64,000 nt of DNA from Janibacter melonis (GCF_020567375.1 NZ_JAJBZM010000002.1:915529-979528); one strand, 5' to 3'. Numbered from the stretch's first letter, positions 1 to 8,976 are shown. The notes: a model not told the origin generated them from the sequence alone. Program-made: numbers and translations.

Positions 1-96
<96 letters not shown>

Positions 97-126
97 CCGG
101 GGTGGCGGTCTCGAGGCTCAGGCCTG

Positions 127-232
127 GGCGGCCTTCGCACCTCGACCACCGAGGGGGCCCAGGCCGTGGCGGCCTTCGCACCTCGACCACCGAGGGGGCC
201 CAGGCCGTGGCGGCCTTCGCACCTCGACCACC
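127..232. repeat. 41-bp tandem direct repeat (two and a half copies)
   Basis: Two identical 41-bp units (127-167, 168-208) are followed by a 24-bp partial copy (209-232). Each unit carries the half-site CACCTCGACCACC, and a related inverted half (GGTCTCGAGGCTC) lies just upstream at about 108-120. That arrangement resembles the dispersed palindromic repeats known in Intrasporangiaceae and Cellulomonadaceae genomes; the family assignment is from memory. It lies directly downstream of the TetR gene and may also act as its 3-prime end. Misassembly is possible because it abuts the poly-C tract. Confidence 0.7.
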
Positions 233-248
233 AGCAGGCCGGAGCCCG

Positions 249-845
249 TCAGAGGCCGCTGATCTCGAAGCACTCCCGCACGAGGGGCTCGATCTCGCCC
301 TCGAAGCCGCGCTGGCCGTAGGTCCAGATGGCGGCGCGGACGGCGCCGAGGGCGGTGAAGACGGCGACGGCGGGGGCGATGTCGTCGGCCGGGTCCACCC
401 CTTCGCGCGCGTAGGCCGCGTCCGCGAGCGCCCGGGCGGTCTGCGCGCCCGCGCCGAGCACCGCGACGGAGATCGAGGGCGACTCGCGCGCGACGACGGC
501 CCGCATCCGCCACATCTGCGGCTCGCGGGTCGCGGTCGCCATCCGCTCGACGAGCACCGCTCGAAGGCTGTCGCGCAACGGCTCGTCCTGGGGTCGCTCC
601 CGCAGGGCCTGCGCCAGTGCTGCCGGCAGGTCGGGATCCACGCCCGAGAGGGCGTCGTCCTTCGTCGCGAAGTAGTTGAAGAAGGTCCGGGGCGACACGC
701 CCGCCCGCTCGGCGACCCGTTCGACGGTCGCCGCCGCCACCCCTTCGTCATGGGCGATCTCCAGGGCGGCGCGGTGCAGCGCGGCCCGGGTCACCCGCTT
801 GCGCTCGGCCCGGCGTCCACGCTCTGGCTCGCTCATGGCGGCCAT
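249..845 (-). CDS. TetR/AcrR family transcriptional regulator
   Basis: A 198-residue protein of normal TetR length. The N-terminal helix-turn-helix (about residues 15-62) has the family pattern, with AGVSPRTFFNYFATKDD as recognition helix and following turn. The C-terminal ligand-binding half is divergent, as usual. ATG is at 845; a second in-frame ATG at 836 (MSEPERGRR) is also possible. It diverges from the MarR-MFS pair across about 70 bp that contains palindromes, so it probably represses itself and/or the neighbouring efflux operon in response to a small molecule. The ligand cannot be read from the sequence. Confidence 0.93.
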   Translation of the reverse strand: MAAMSEPERGRRAERKRVTRAALHRAALEIAHDEGVAAATVERVAERAGVSPRTFFNYFATKDDALSGVDPDLPAALAQALRERPQDEPLRDSLRAVLVERMATATREPQMWRMRAVVARESPSISVAVLGAGAQTARALADAAYAREGVDPADDIAPAVAVFTALGAVRAAIWTYGQRGFEGEIEPLVRECFEISGL

Positions 846-883
846 TGTGCTGGAGACGGCTGAGGGAGGGGGACCCGCCTACT

Positions 884-912
884 TTGCAGTGACTGCAAGT
901 TTGTTATATGCT
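884..912 (+). promoter_or_regulatory. Promoter and operator of the MarR-efflux operon
   Basis: A perfect inverted repeat TTGCAGT-G-ACTGCAA (884-898) covers a -35-like TTGCAG (884-889). With a 17-bp spacer this is followed by a -10-like TATGCT (907-912). The ATG of the MarR gene is at 919, six bases past the -10, and no Shine-Dalgarno is visible, so the transcript is probably leaderless. The operator lies between two divergent regulators; which one binds is inference. Confidence 0.6.
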
Positions 913-925
913 TGCTGCATGCAAG
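911..925. promoter_or_regulatory. Second TTGC/GCAA inverted repeat over the MarR start
   Basis: CTTGC-TGCAT-GCAAG spans 911-925 and overlaps the start codon at 919. It shares the TTGC...GCAA half-sites with the 884-898 palindrome. This suggests two sites for the same dimeric regulator, one blocking -35 and one blocking initiation. This is inferred from symmetry only. Confidence 0.4.
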
Positions 926-1392
926 GAACCTCGCAGGGCGCTCTCCACGACGCACTGACCCGCGCGTTCCGCCAGCTCACCGCCACCTTCACCACCCGGT
1001 CCGAGGTCGACCCGCAGGCCCTGCGGCGCCCCGACTACGCCCTCCTCGCCGCCGTCGAGCGCCACGGCTCGGTCCGGCCCAGCGATCTCGCCGCCGCCGA
1101 CGGGCACGACCTGTCGACGGTCAGCCGGCGGGTCGCCTCGCTCGAAGGACGCGGCTGGGTGGTGCGAGAGCGCGACCCCGACGACGGCCGGGCCTGCCGC
1201 GTCGCCCTCACCGACGAGGGCACGACCCGGCTGACGACCGAGCGCGCGGCGCGCGCCGCGATCGTCACCGAGGTCCTCGTCTCCTGGAGCGAGGACGACG
1301 TGCGGACCCTGACCGACCTGCTCGAGCGGATGAGCGACGACGTGGCCGCCTCCCGCCCCCTGACCACCCATCTCGAAAGGAGCTCCGCGTGA
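919..1392 (+). CDS. MarR family transcriptional regulator
   Basis: A 157-residue winged-helix protein. The DNA-binding region (about residues 45-100) reads RPSDLAAADGHDLSTVSRRV followed by the wing RERDPDDGRACRVALT, which is typical of MarR. The start at 919 is chosen over an upstream-extended frame because a promoter ends six bases before it and the upstream frame runs through the operators. Its stop overlaps the GTG of the downstream DHA2 exporter by four bases, so the pair is translationally coupled and the exporter is its likely target. Autoregulation through the two TTGC/GCAA palindromes is likely. Confidence 0.9.
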   Translation: MQGTSQGALHDALTRAFRQLTATFTTRSEVDPQALRRPDYALLAAVERHGSVRPSDLAAADGHDLSTVSRRVASLEGRGWVVRERDPDDGRACRVALTDEGTTRLTTERAARAAIVTEVLVSWSEDDVRTLTDLLERMSDDVAASRPLTTHLERSSA

Positions 1393-3002
1393 GCGCGAGC
1401 GTCACCACCCCGGCCGCGGGCACCACGACGGCCACCAGCGACCCGGCGTCCGCCGGCGCCGCTCCCTACCGGCTGAGCCCCGAGCACCGACGCGTCTTCG
1501 TCGGCCTCATGCTCGGCATGCTCGTCGCCTCCGTCAGCCAGACGATCGTCGGCCCCGCGATGCCGCGCATCGTCGCCGAGCTCGGCGGCATCGACCACTA
1601 CAGCTGGGTCGCGACCGCGGCCATGCTCGTCTCCGCGTGCACCGTCCCCGTCGTCGGCAAGCTCTCCGACATCTTCGGGCGCCGCGGCTTCTACCTCGCC
1701 GGCATCATCGTCTTCATCGTCGGCTCGCTCATCTGCGGCTTCTCCCAGAACTTCTGGATGCTCGTCGCCGGTCGTGCCGTCCAGGGCCTCGGCATGGGCA
1801 CGCTCATGCCGCTGTCGCAGACGATCATCGGCGACATCATCCCGCCGCGTCAGCGCGGCAAGTACCAGGGCCTCATGGGTGCCGTCTTCGGCGTCACCTC
1901 GGTCGCCGGCCCCCTCGCGGGCGGTGTCATCACCGACCACCTGGGCTGGCGCTACCTCTTCTTCGTCGCCGTGCCGATCGGCCTCGTCGCCTTCTTCGTC
2001 ATCGGCCGCTTCCTCCACCTCGAGCACACCGCTCGCGAGGTGACCATCGACTACGCCGGCATCGCCACCCTCACCGTCGCGCTCACCTCGCTGCTCCTCG
2101 CCACCTCCCTCGGCGGCACGAGCTGGGCCTGGGGCTCGGCGGAGTCCATCGGCCTCTACGCCCTCGGCGTCGTCGCCCTGCTCTCCTTCATCGCCATCGA
2201 GCGCCGCGCGGTCGAGCCGGTCATCCCCCTTCGCCTCTTCTCGAGCAAGGTCTTCTCGATGGCCAACATCGCGGCCTTCGGGGTCTCGATGGTGATGTTC
2301 GGCGCGATCATCTACATCCCGGTCTTCGCCCAGGGCGTCATCGGCGTCGACGCGACGAACTCCGGTCTCATCCTCATGCCGCTCATGGTCGGCTTCATCG
2401 GGCTCGGCATCATCACCGGCCAGCTCATCACCCGTACGGGGCGCTACCTGCCCTTCATGATCACCGGCGTGCTCGTCATGGCGCTCGGCATCTTCCTGCT
2501 CACCCGGCTCGACCACACCGCGACCCAGACGCAGCTCACCGTCGCGATGACGGTCCTCGGCCTCGGGCTCGGTATGGCGATGCAGCAGTACGCCCTCGTC
2601 GTGCAGAACGACGTGCCGCGCCGCGACCTCGGCGTCGCGACGGCGACCGTGCAGTTCTTCCGCAACGTCGGCTCGACCGTCGGCATCGCGGTCTTCGGCA
2701 CGATCATGACCAGCGGCCTGGCCGACCGCATCGCCGGCCACCTCCCGGCGGGCGCCCAGCAGCAGATGGGCGACGGCGGGGTCTCGATCGGCTCGGTCCT
2801 CGACCCCTCGGCGCTGTCGAAGCTGCCCCCGGTCGTCGCCGACGCGGTCCGCCAGGGCCTGGCCGAGAGCCTGCACAACGTCTTCCTCATCGGTCTGCCG
2901 ATCCTCGCCGTCGTGCTCGTCGCGACCGCGCTCATCCCGGCCAAGCCGCTGCGCGAGACGCTCGACCACCCCTCCGAGGCGGTCTCCGACCGCGCGGAGT
3001 GA
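1389..3002 (+). CDS. DHA2-type MFS drug efflux transporter
   Basis: A 537-residue polytopic inner-membrane protein, the length of 14-helix EmrB/QacA-type drug:proton antiporters. After a Thr/Ala-rich cytoplasmic start, helix 1 carries SVSQTIVGPAMPRIVAELGG. The loop 2-3 motif A is GKLSDIFGRRGFY, and motif C lies in GVTSVAGPLAGGVITDHLGW. The GTG start at 1389 has AAAGGAG at 1376-1382 and overlaps the MarR stop. It probably exports a toxic small molecule under MarR/TetR control; the substrate is unknown. The octamer CCCCTTCG at 2226 is read with a rare CTT leucine codon. Confidence 0.92.
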   Translation: MSASVTTPAAGTTTATSDPASAGAAPYRLSPEHRRVFVGLMLGMLVASVSQTIVGPAMPRIVAELGGIDHYSWVATAAMLVSACTVPVVGKLSDIFGRRGFYLAGIIVFIVGSLICGFSQNFWMLVAGRAVQGLGMGTLMPLSQTIIGDIIPPRQRGKYQGLMGAVFGVTSVAGPLAGGVITDHLGWRYLFFVAVPIGLVAFFVIGRFLHLEHTAREVTIDYAGIATLTVALTSLLLATSLGGTSWAWGSAESIGLYALGVVALLSFIAIERRAVEPVIPLRLFSSKVFSMANIAAFGVSMVMFGAIIYIPVFAQGVIGVDATNSGLILMPLMVGFIGLGIITGQLITRTGRYLPFMITGVLVMALGIFLLTRLDHTATQTQLTVAMTVLGLGLGMAMQQYALVVQNDVPRRDLGVATATVQFFRNVGSTVGIAVFGTIMTSGLADRIAGHLPAGAQQQMGDGGVSIGSVLDPSALSKLPPVVADAVRQGLAESLHNVFLIGLPILAVVLVATALIPAKPLRETLDHPSEAVSDRAE

Positions 3003-3029
3003 GCGATCCGCGTCACCCGGTGCCGTCAT

Positions 3030-3043
3030 CCCTTCGCGAAGGG
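3030..3043. terminator. Short palindrome after the efflux gene
   Basis: CCCTTCG-CGAAGGG is a perfect 14-bp palindrome 27 bases after the exporter stop. It is made of two inverted copies of the over-represented CGAAGGG core and has no T-tract. It could serve as a weak terminator. Confidence 0.35.
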
Positions 3044-3086
3044 GTGGCGGCACCGTCGCGTGCGGCGACCGCTCGTCGCGGAATAG

Positions 3087-3114
3087 TTGAACGATAAATC
3101 GTTGTTGGTAGGGT
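3087..3114 (+). promoter_or_regulatory. Pirin promoter with embedded palindrome
   Basis: TTGAAC (3087-3092) and TAGGGT (3109-3114) are separated by 16 bp. The perfect inverted repeat AACGAT-AA-ATCGTT (3090-3103) sits over the -35 and spacer, an arrangement typical of repressor operators. The binding protein is not identified. The locally AT-rich composition supports a regulatory role. Confidence 0.5.
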
Positions 3115-3146
3115 CGTCAGCGACCACCCGTCACCAGGAGAGCGCC

Positions 3147-4154
3147 ATGCCAGCCATCACCGTCGACGACATCTTCACCCTGCCCCGCTTGACGCAGCCC
3201 GCGCCCGACGCGGTGGTCCGCCCGGTCCACACCGTCTCGACCGCCCCGAAGGGGTTCGAGGGCGAGGGCTTCCCCGTCCGGCGGGCCTTCGCCGGTGTGC
3301 CGATGGAGCGGCTCGACCCCTTCATCCACATGGACCAGATGGGTGAGGTCGAGTACGCGCCGCTCGAGCCCCGCGGCACGAGCTGGCACCCGCACCGGGG
3401 CTTCGAGACCGTCACCTACATCATCGACGGCTCCTTCGACCACGAGGACACCCACGGCGGCGGCGGCACGATCACCGACGGCGACACCCAGTGGATGACC
3501 GCCGGCTCGGGGCTGCTGCACATCGAGGCCCCGCCGGAGCAGCTCGTCATGAGCGGCGGGCTCTTCCACGGCATCCAGCTGTGGGTCAACCTGCCCGGCG
3601 CGATGAAGATGTCCGACCCTCGCTACCAGGACATCCGCTCCGGCGAGGTCGGCCTGCTCTCGAGCCAGGACGGCGGCGCGCTGCTGCGCGTCATCGCCGG
3701 TGACGTCGACGGGCACTCCGGCCCGGGCATCACGCACACCCCGATCTCGCTCGTCCACGCCACCGTGGCGCCGGGCGCGCGGGTCCAGCTGCCGTGGCAG
3801 CGCGACTTCAACGCGCTCGTCTACGTGCTCTCGGGCCGTGGTGTCGTCGGCGAGGAGCGCCGGCCGGTCCGCGAGGGACAGCTCGCGGTCTTCGGTGCGG
3901 GCGACGTCATCGAGGTCGCGGCCGACGACCGGCAGGACTCGCGCACCCCGCAGCTCGAGGTGCTCGTGCTCGGCGGTCGTCCGATCCGGGAGCCCGTCGC
4001 GGCCTACGGCCCCTTCGTCATGAACACCAAGGACGAGCTCGTCACCGCCTTCGAGGACTTCCAGGCGGGCCGGCTCGGCGTGCTGCCGAAGACCCCGCGG
4101 GTGCGCCCGGCGCTCGAGGTCGTCGCCGACCAGCCGGGTCACCACGTGCTCTGA
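3147..4154 (+). CDS. Pirin family protein (bicupin)
   Basis: A 335-residue two-cupin protein. The N-terminal cupin keeps pirin's metal ligands: WHPHRGFETVTYI supplies two histidines, and SGLLHIEAPPE supplies the later His and Glu. The second cupin (about residues 185-290) contains the conserved ALVYVLSGRGVVG strand. Some bacterial pirins are quercetin dioxygenases and others are redox-sensing regulators; the role here is undetermined. The ATG at 3147 has AGGAG at 3136-3140. It appears monocistronic with its own palindrome-bearing promoter, so it is probably stress-inducible. Confidence 0.93.
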   Translation: MPAITVDDIFTLPRLTQPAPDAVVRPVHTVSTAPKGFEGEGFPVRRAFAGVPMERLDPFIHMDQMGEVEYAPLEPRGTSWHPHRGFETVTYIIDGSFDHEDTHGGGGTITDGDTQWMTAGSGLLHIEAPPEQLVMSGGLFHGIQLWVNLPGAMKMSDPRYQDIRSGEVGLLSSQDGGALLRVIAGDVDGHSGPGITHTPISLVHATVAPGARVQLPWQRDFNALVYVLSGRGVVGEERRPVREGQLAVFGAGDVIEVAADDRQDSRTPQLEVLVLGGRPIREPVAAYGPFVMNTKDELVTAFEDFQAGRLGVLPKTPRVRPALEVVADQPGHHVL

Positions 4155-4166
4155 GCCTGCCCGTGG

Positions 4167-4172
4167 CAGAGT
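4167..4172 (+). promoter_or_regulatory. Possible -10 element, leaderless start
   Basis: CAGAGT lies six bases before the GTG at 4179. No Shine-Dalgarno is present. The spacing matches the other -10/start pairs in the window (919, 11525, 18103, 31633, 41328), but this hexamer is weaker. Confidence 0.3.
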
Positions 4173-4178
4173 CGCAGC

Positions 4179-5510
4179 GTGCGACTGACCCTGCTCGACC
4201 GACGCCGCACGGTGCGTGTCGTCCTCGGGCTGTGCCTGCTCGCGCTCTTCGTCCTCGGGGCCCTCGGCCAGCGGATCATGCCGGCATGGGGGAGCAGCTG
4301 CCCCGACGGCGGTGAGTGCGACCCGGCGGCGCTGCGCTCGCTCGTCGTCAGCGCCTGGGCCCTGCACGCGCTGAGCGTCGTCGGGCTCGTGGCGGGAATG
4401 CTCGCCGTCGGGCGGACCCGCCCCGAGAGCCCGCACGGCGACGGCATCCCCGACGAGCACGCGGCCCCGCCGTGGCGGCACGCGCTGCTCGCGGCGGGCT
4501 TCGTCGGGGTGACCAACGCGATCACCGCCGCGGCCCTCGGCGTCGCCGTGATCTTCGGCGGTCTCATGGTCGGGGCGGTCGTCGCCGCGTGGTGGGTCGG
4601 GCTCACCGTCTTCCTCGACGCGCTCGACCGCCTCGCCCGACCCCAGTCCGAGCGACGCGGCTCGTGGTGGCGCGCCCTCGCCGTCTCGACCCTCACCGTC
4701 GCGATGCTCTGGGTCGTGCCGGTGCTCGTCGTCGGCGTCGAGAGCAAGGGGTGGAGCGAGGCCTTCCTGCTCGCCGACCTCCTCGTCGCCGGGGTCACCG
4801 GTGTCGCGACCCTCGGCACCCGCCTCGTGCCTGGTGGGCGCCGCGAGGACGAGCACCCCCACCGGGGTCGTCTGCTCTCGGCCACGCTCGCCGGCAGCCT
4901 GCTCCTGCCGCTCGGCATGGCCCTCTACGTCGACCTCGGCGGGTCGACGTGGCACCGGGCCGGTGAGATCGTCGGCGACCTGCTCAACCCCTACCCCGCC
5001 TCGGTCGTCGCGGCCGACGACGAGGCGGCCACCCCGTCGCCGCCTCGGACCACGTCGCCGTGCACCGTCGCGGACCTCACCGTGACCGCCGTGCCGGGCG
5101 ACCCCACCCTCGGGGGCCGCTCGGCGGTGCTGCGGGCGAGCAGCACCTCCGACGCGCCGTGCGTGCTCGGCGGCTACCCCGACCTGCGGCTCGCCGACGA
5201 CGACGGCCCGATCCCGCTGTGGACGACGCCTGCCGACTACACGGTCACGGGGGAGCCGGCCGAGGTCGAGGCGATCACCCTCGCGCCCGGCGAGAGCGCC
5301 TCGGTCACCGTGTGGTGGCGGGCCCGCCCGCCCGGTGACGTCGAGGACGGGGCCCGGGTGCTCCGGGTCGACCTCGGCGACGACGCGTCGGTCCGCGGGG
5401 TGCAGACCGTCGAGGTCGACGGCCCGCCCGGCCTCACCGAGGGTCTGGCCGCCGGCTCCCGCGTGCGCATCGAGCCGTGGTCGACCGGCGACCAGCTCCC
5501 GCTGCCCTGA
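4179..5510 (+). CDS. Membrane protein with C-terminal DUF4232-like domain
   Basis: A 443-residue protein. Five or six hydrophobic helices occupy about residues 8-265. After a Pro/Thr-rich linker, an extracellular domain of about 145 residues begins with the Cys-containing SPCTVADLTVTAV and continues APCVLGGYPDLRL. The two cysteines and the beta-sandwich pattern fit DUF4232, a family common on actinobacterial lipoproteins; here it is tethered by a polytopic anchor. Function is unknown. The GTG start at 4179 follows a possible leaderless promoter. The gene is convergent with the ABC permease downstream. Confidence 0.8.
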   Translation: MRLTLLDRRRTVRVVLGLCLLALFVLGALGQRIMPAWGSSCPDGGECDPAALRSLVVSAWALHALSVVGLVAGMLAVGRTRPESPHGDGIPDEHAAPPWRHALLAAGFVGVTNAITAAALGVAVIFGGLMVGAVVAAWWVGLTVFLDALDRLARPQSERRGSWWRALAVSTLTVAMLWVVPVLVVGVESKGWSEAFLLADLLVAGVTGVATLGTRLVPGGRREDEHPHRGRLLSATLAGSLLLPLGMALYVDLGGSTWHRAGEIVGDLLNPYPASVVAADDEAATPSPPRTTSPCTVADLTVTAVPGDPTLGGRSAVLRASSTSDAPCVLGGYPDLRLADDDGPIPLWTTPADYTVTGEPAEVEAITLAPGESASVTVWWRARPPGDVEDGARVLRVDLGDDASVRGVQTVEVDGPPGLTEGLAAGSRVRIEPWSTGDQLPLP

Positions 5511-5528
5511 GCCGGCGACCTGGGCGGC

Positions 5529-5593
5529 GGGGGAGCCCGCAGACGGGCCCGACGGGGGAGCCCCGCAGACGGGCCCGACGGGGGAGCTCCCCC
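5529..5593. repeat. G-rich tandem repeat ending in a palindrome
   Basis: A unit of 25 bases (5529-5553) is repeated with one insertion as 26 bases (5554-5579). It is then followed by the perfect palindrome GGGGGAG-CTCCCCC (5580-5593). It lies between convergent genes, so it probably serves as a bidirectional transcription end. No coding potential is seen in 5511-5629. Confidence 0.6.
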
Positions 5594-5629
5594 CGGCCGG
5601 CCCGACGCGAGTCGGCCCGCGCGTCCGCC

Positions 5630-8113
5630 CTACTCCGTCGCGAGCGCCTGGGCCGGCGACACCCGGGCGGCACGACGGGCCGGCAGCACCGAGGCGACGA
5701 GCGCGGCGGCGACGGCTGCCGCGGCGACCCCGCCGAGCAGGCCCCACGGGACGACGACCCGCAGGTCGATGAGCTGGCCGACGACCGAGCCCGCCCCGGC
5801 GACGCCGTAGCCGATGCCCAGGGCGGTGCCGAGCACGATGCCGACGAGCGCGAGGAGGACCGCCTCGAGGGCGAGCATCGCCCGCAGCTGGCCCCGGGTC
5901 GTCCCGAGCGCCCGGAGCAGCGCCGACTCGCGCGTGCGCTCGAGGACTGACAGCGACAGCGTGTTGGCGATGCCCACGAGTGCGATGAGCACCGACACGG
6001 CGAGCAGCGAGAGGACGACGGAGAGCACGACGTCGAGGACGCGGTCCATCTCCTCGCGCTGGATCGCCGACCCGCCGACCTCGACCCCGCGGTCGACGGT
6101 GACGGCCTGCAGGCCCTCGACGGTGCGCTGGGCGTCCTCGTCGGAGAGCCCGAGGAGCAGGGCGCGCGGGGCGGCCCCGGCGTCGACGCGCCGGAGGTCG
6201 GCCGCGGTGAGGGCCCACGGCCAGCCGAGCGAGTCGCGCACCTGGACGGTGGCGGTGAGCTGCCCGTCCGGACCGCGAAGGGTGACCCGGTCGCCGTCGA
6301 CGAGCCGCAGGCCCCGGGCGGTCTCCTCCGACACCTGGACGCCCCCGTCGCGCAGCCCGGCGAAGGCTGCGGGGTCGCGCACGACCGCCGTCGCGTCGTC
6401 GTCGACGCCCGCGACGACCTGGTCGCGGCGGGCCCTCCCGCCGACGACGACGTCGAGCTCGGAGCCCGGCACGCTCGCGACGGTGGTCACGCCGTCGACC
6501 TGGGCGACCCGCTCGCTCACCCCGGCGGGCACCGCGCCGTCCGGCGCGGTGACGACCGCGTCGACGGAGTACTGCTCGTCGAGGGCGGCGGAGACGCTGG
6601 CCTGCGCGGTCCGCGCGCCGACCGCGGTCGTCGTCACGAGCGTGACCCCGACGAGCAGCGCCGCGGTCGTCGCGGCCGCCCGGCGCGGGTTGGCCACGGC
6701 GTTGCCGGCGGCCAGGCGGCCGGGGGCCCCGAGCAGGCGGGCCGGCACGGCCCCGACGACCCGGGCCACCGCCGGCACGAGCAGGCTGCCGGCCATCAGG
6801 ACGCCGACGAAGGAGAGCATCCCGCCTGCCAGCCCCGCCGGCAGCGAGCCCGCGCTCCCGCCGACGACGAGCAGCGCGCCGCCGACGACGACGAGGACGG
6901 CGCCGATGCCGCAGCGCACGAGCCCCCGACGGCTGCGGGCGACGACGGCGGGCACCGGGCGCAGCGCCTCGAGCGGGGCGACCGCGCTCGCGGCGACGAC
7001 CGGGCGCACCGCCGCGGCGAGCACGACGAGCACACCGGCGACGAAGGGGACGACCACGGCAGTCGGCGCGACGGAGAAGGTGAGCGCCGGCACCGAGTCG
7101 GGCAGCAGCGACGCGGCGGCGACGAGCCCCCGGCACGCGGCGATGCCCAGAGCCGTCCCGACGGCCGAGAAGACGACACCCGTGACGAGCGCCTCGAGCA
7201 GCGCGCCCCGCACGACCTGGCCGCGAGACCCGCCGACCGCCCGCAGCAGCGCCGTCTCACGGGTGCGCCGTGCCAGGAGGATGGCGAAGGTGTTGCCGAT
7301 GACGAGCGCGCTGACGAAGAGCGCGACGAGAGCGAAGCCCATGAGCAGGGCGGTGAAGACGTCGGTGCCCCCGGTCAGCCGGGACGCGACCTCGTCGGCG
7401 TGCTCGGTGCCGCTGCGCACCTCGGTGCTTGCCGGGCCGCCGACCGCCTCGCGGACCCGGTCGGTCAGCTGGGTGTCGCTCACCCCCTTCGCCGCCTGCG
7501 CGACGACCTCGGTGTAGCCGCCGGCCCCGGTCCACCGGGTGACGGCGTCGTGGGTGCCGAAGACGGCGGGGGTGCCGCCCGCCCACCGCGGGTCGCGGCC
7601 GGCGTCGACGACACCGACGACGCGGGCGCTCGCCGGGCGTTGCGCGTCGGGCGGCGTCAGGCGGATCGTGTCGCCGACGTCGAGACCTCGAGCGGTGGCG
7701 ACCGAGCGCGAGAGGGCGATCTCCGAGGTGCCTCGCGGGAGTCGTCCCCGCTCGACCCGCGCCTGGCTGTCGGAGGTCGGCGCGGTGCTGACGACGAGGT
7801 AGGAGCTCGCGCTCCCGCCTGCGAGCCTGGCGTACGCCGTCAGCTCGCCGGTGGCGCGCTCGACGCCCTCGGTGCCGCGGACCTCGTCGAGGACGGACGC
7901 GTCGAGGCCGTCGGCCTCGTCGGTCGACACGACCGTGTCGACGTGGGTGTAGTAGCCGGCGACGAGGCCGCGCACGGAGGCGCCCATCGTCTGGCCGAGC
8001 GCGAGGCTGGTGGCGACGAAGGCGATGCCGAGGACGACGGCGACACCGGGGGCGACGAGCCGGCGGCTCTGGGTGCGCAGCGAGGCGAGGGTCAGCTCGA
8101 GCACCGCGATCAC
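5630..8113 (-). CDS. ABC transporter permease, FtsX/MacB type
   Basis: An 827-residue protein with two FtsX-like units. TM1 near residue 20 is followed by a large extracellular domain; a three-helix FtsX core (about 250-400) comes next, then a second set of helices, a second extracellular region and a final three-helix core (about 690-815) starting with SVLIALVGIANTLSLSVLER. Each core carries the characteristic ETALLRAVGGSRGQV / ESALLRALGTTRGQL coupling segment. The GTG at 8113 overlaps the ATPase stop by four bases. This is the membrane partner of that ATPase. Such exporters handle peptides, lipids or antibiotics; adjacency to a two-component system suggests cell-envelope-stress detoxification. 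Confidence 0.9.
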   Translation of the reverse strand: MIAVLELTLASLRTQSRRLVAPGVAVVLGIAFVATSLALGQTMGASVRGLVAGYYTHVDTVVSTDEADGLDASVLDEVRGTEGVERATGELTAYARLAGGSASSYLVVSTAPTSDSQARVERGRLPRGTSEIALSRSVATARGLDVGDTIRLTPPDAQRPASARVVGVVDAGRDPRWAGGTPAVFGTHDAVTRWTGAGGYTEVVAQAAKGVSDTQLTDRVREAVGGPASTEVRSGTEHADEVASRLTGGTDVFTALLMGFALVALFVSALVIGNTFAILLARRTRETALLRAVGGSRGQVVRGALLEALVTGVVFSAVGTALGIAACRGLVAAASLLPDSVPALTFSVAPTAVVVPFVAGVLVVLAAAVRPVVAASAVAPLEALRPVPAVVARSRRGLVRCGIGAVLVVVGGALLVVGGSAGSLPAGLAGGMLSFVGVLMAGSLLVPAVARVVGAVPARLLGAPGRLAAGNAVANPRRAAATTAALLVGVTLVTTTAVGARTAQASVSAALDEQYSVDAVVTAPDGAVPAGVSERVAQVDGVTTVASVPGSELDVVVGGRARRDQVVAGVDDDATAVVRDPAAFAGLRDGGVQVSEETARGLRLVDGDRVTLRGPDGQLTATVQVRDSLGWPWALTAADLRRVDAGAAPRALLLGLSDEDAQRTVEGLQAVTVDRGVEVGGSAIQREEMDRVLDVVLSVVLSLLAVSVLIALVGIANTLSLSVLERTRESALLRALGTTRGQLRAMLALEAVLLALVGIVLGTALGIGYGVAGAGSVVGQLIDLRVVVPWGLLGGVAAAAVAAALVASVLPARRAARVSPAQALATE

Positions 8114-8907
8114 GCCCCGAGCTGCCGCATGGCGGCGATGACGGAGTCCTCGGTGGGGGCGTCGACGTCGTCGACGAGCCGCCCGTCGGCCAGCAGCACG
8201 ACCCGGTCGGCGTAGGCGGCGGCCCGCGGGTCGTGGGTCACCATGACGACGCTCTGCCCGAGCTCGCGCACCGAGGTGCGCAGGAAGGCGAGCAGCTCGG
8301 CCGAGGAGGCGGAGTCGAGGGCGCCCGTCGGCTCGTCCGCGAAGAGCACGTCGGGCCGGGTGACGAGCGCGCGCGCCGTGGCGACCCGCTGCTGCTGCCC
8401 GCCGGAGAGCTCGGCCGGCCGGTGGTGCAGCCGGTCGGTGATGCCCAGCACGCCCGTCACGTGGTCGAACCACGCCTCGTCGACGCGGGTGCCGGCGAGG
8501 CTGAGCGGCAGCAGGACGTTCTGCCGCGCGGTGAGCATCGGCAGGAGGTTGAAGGACTGGAAGACGAAGCCGATCCGCTCGCGGCGCAGGATCGTCAGCG
8601 CACGGTCGCCCAGGCTCGTCGTCTCGGTGCCGCCGATGACGACCTGCCCGCTCGTCGGGCGCTCGAGCCCCGCGAGGCAGTGCATGAGCGTCGACTTGCC
8701 CGACCCCGACGGGCCCATGATCGCCGTGAAGCGACCGGCCTCGAGGTCGACGTCGACGCCGTCGAGCGCGGTGACGGCGGAGGGGCCGCTGCCGAAGACC
8801 TTCGTCAGGGAGCGGGCCTGCGCGGCCGGCTGCCCGGAGCTCGGGTGGAGCTGCGCGGCGGGCGGCGCGAAGGGGTGACGGTCGGTGGGGAGGGGTGCTG
8901 AGGTCAT
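8110..8907 (-). CDS. ABC transporter ATP-binding protein (LolD/MacB family)
   Basis: A 265-residue nucleotide-binding subunit. Walker A is GPSGSGKST, the Q-loop is in FVFQSFNLLPML, the signature is LSGGQQQRVA, Walker B ends FADEPTGALD, and the switch histidine is in VMVTHDP. An N-terminal extension of about 30 residues, rich in Pro/Ala/Gln, precedes the domain. It drives the permease encoded immediately downstream, with which it overlaps by four bases. It lies 70 bp downstream of the response regulator, so all four genes may form one operon. Confidence 0.95.
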   Translation of the reverse strand: MTSAPLPTDRHPFAPPAAQLHPSSGQPAAQARSLTKVFGSGPSAVTALDGVDVDLEAGRFTAIMGPSGSGKSTLMHCLAGLERPTSGQVVIGGTETTSLGDRALTILRRERIGFVFQSFNLLPMLTARQNVLLPLSLAGTRVDEAWFDHVTGVLGITDRLHHRPAELSGGQQQRVATARALVTRPDVLFADEPTGALDSASSAELLAFLRTSVRELGQSVVMVTHDPRAAAYADRVVLLADGRLVDDVDAPTEDSVIAAMRQLGA

Positions 8908-8976
8908 GCCTCGAAGACTTCCGTCGCGACCCCCGTCACGTCGTCGGCCCGCGGGCCGACCCGACCGGCCGGACGG

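Noticed and set aside
127-232. Repeat array considered as a CRISPR
   Set aside because: Units are contiguous 41-bp tandem copies without unique spacers, and no cas gene is in the window.
1035-3053. Long minus-strand open frame opposite the DHA2 exporter, and similar long antisense frames across the window
   Set aside because: High GC keeps antisense frames open. Their translations are Arg/Asp/Gly-rich without domains, while the opposite strand encodes clear families.
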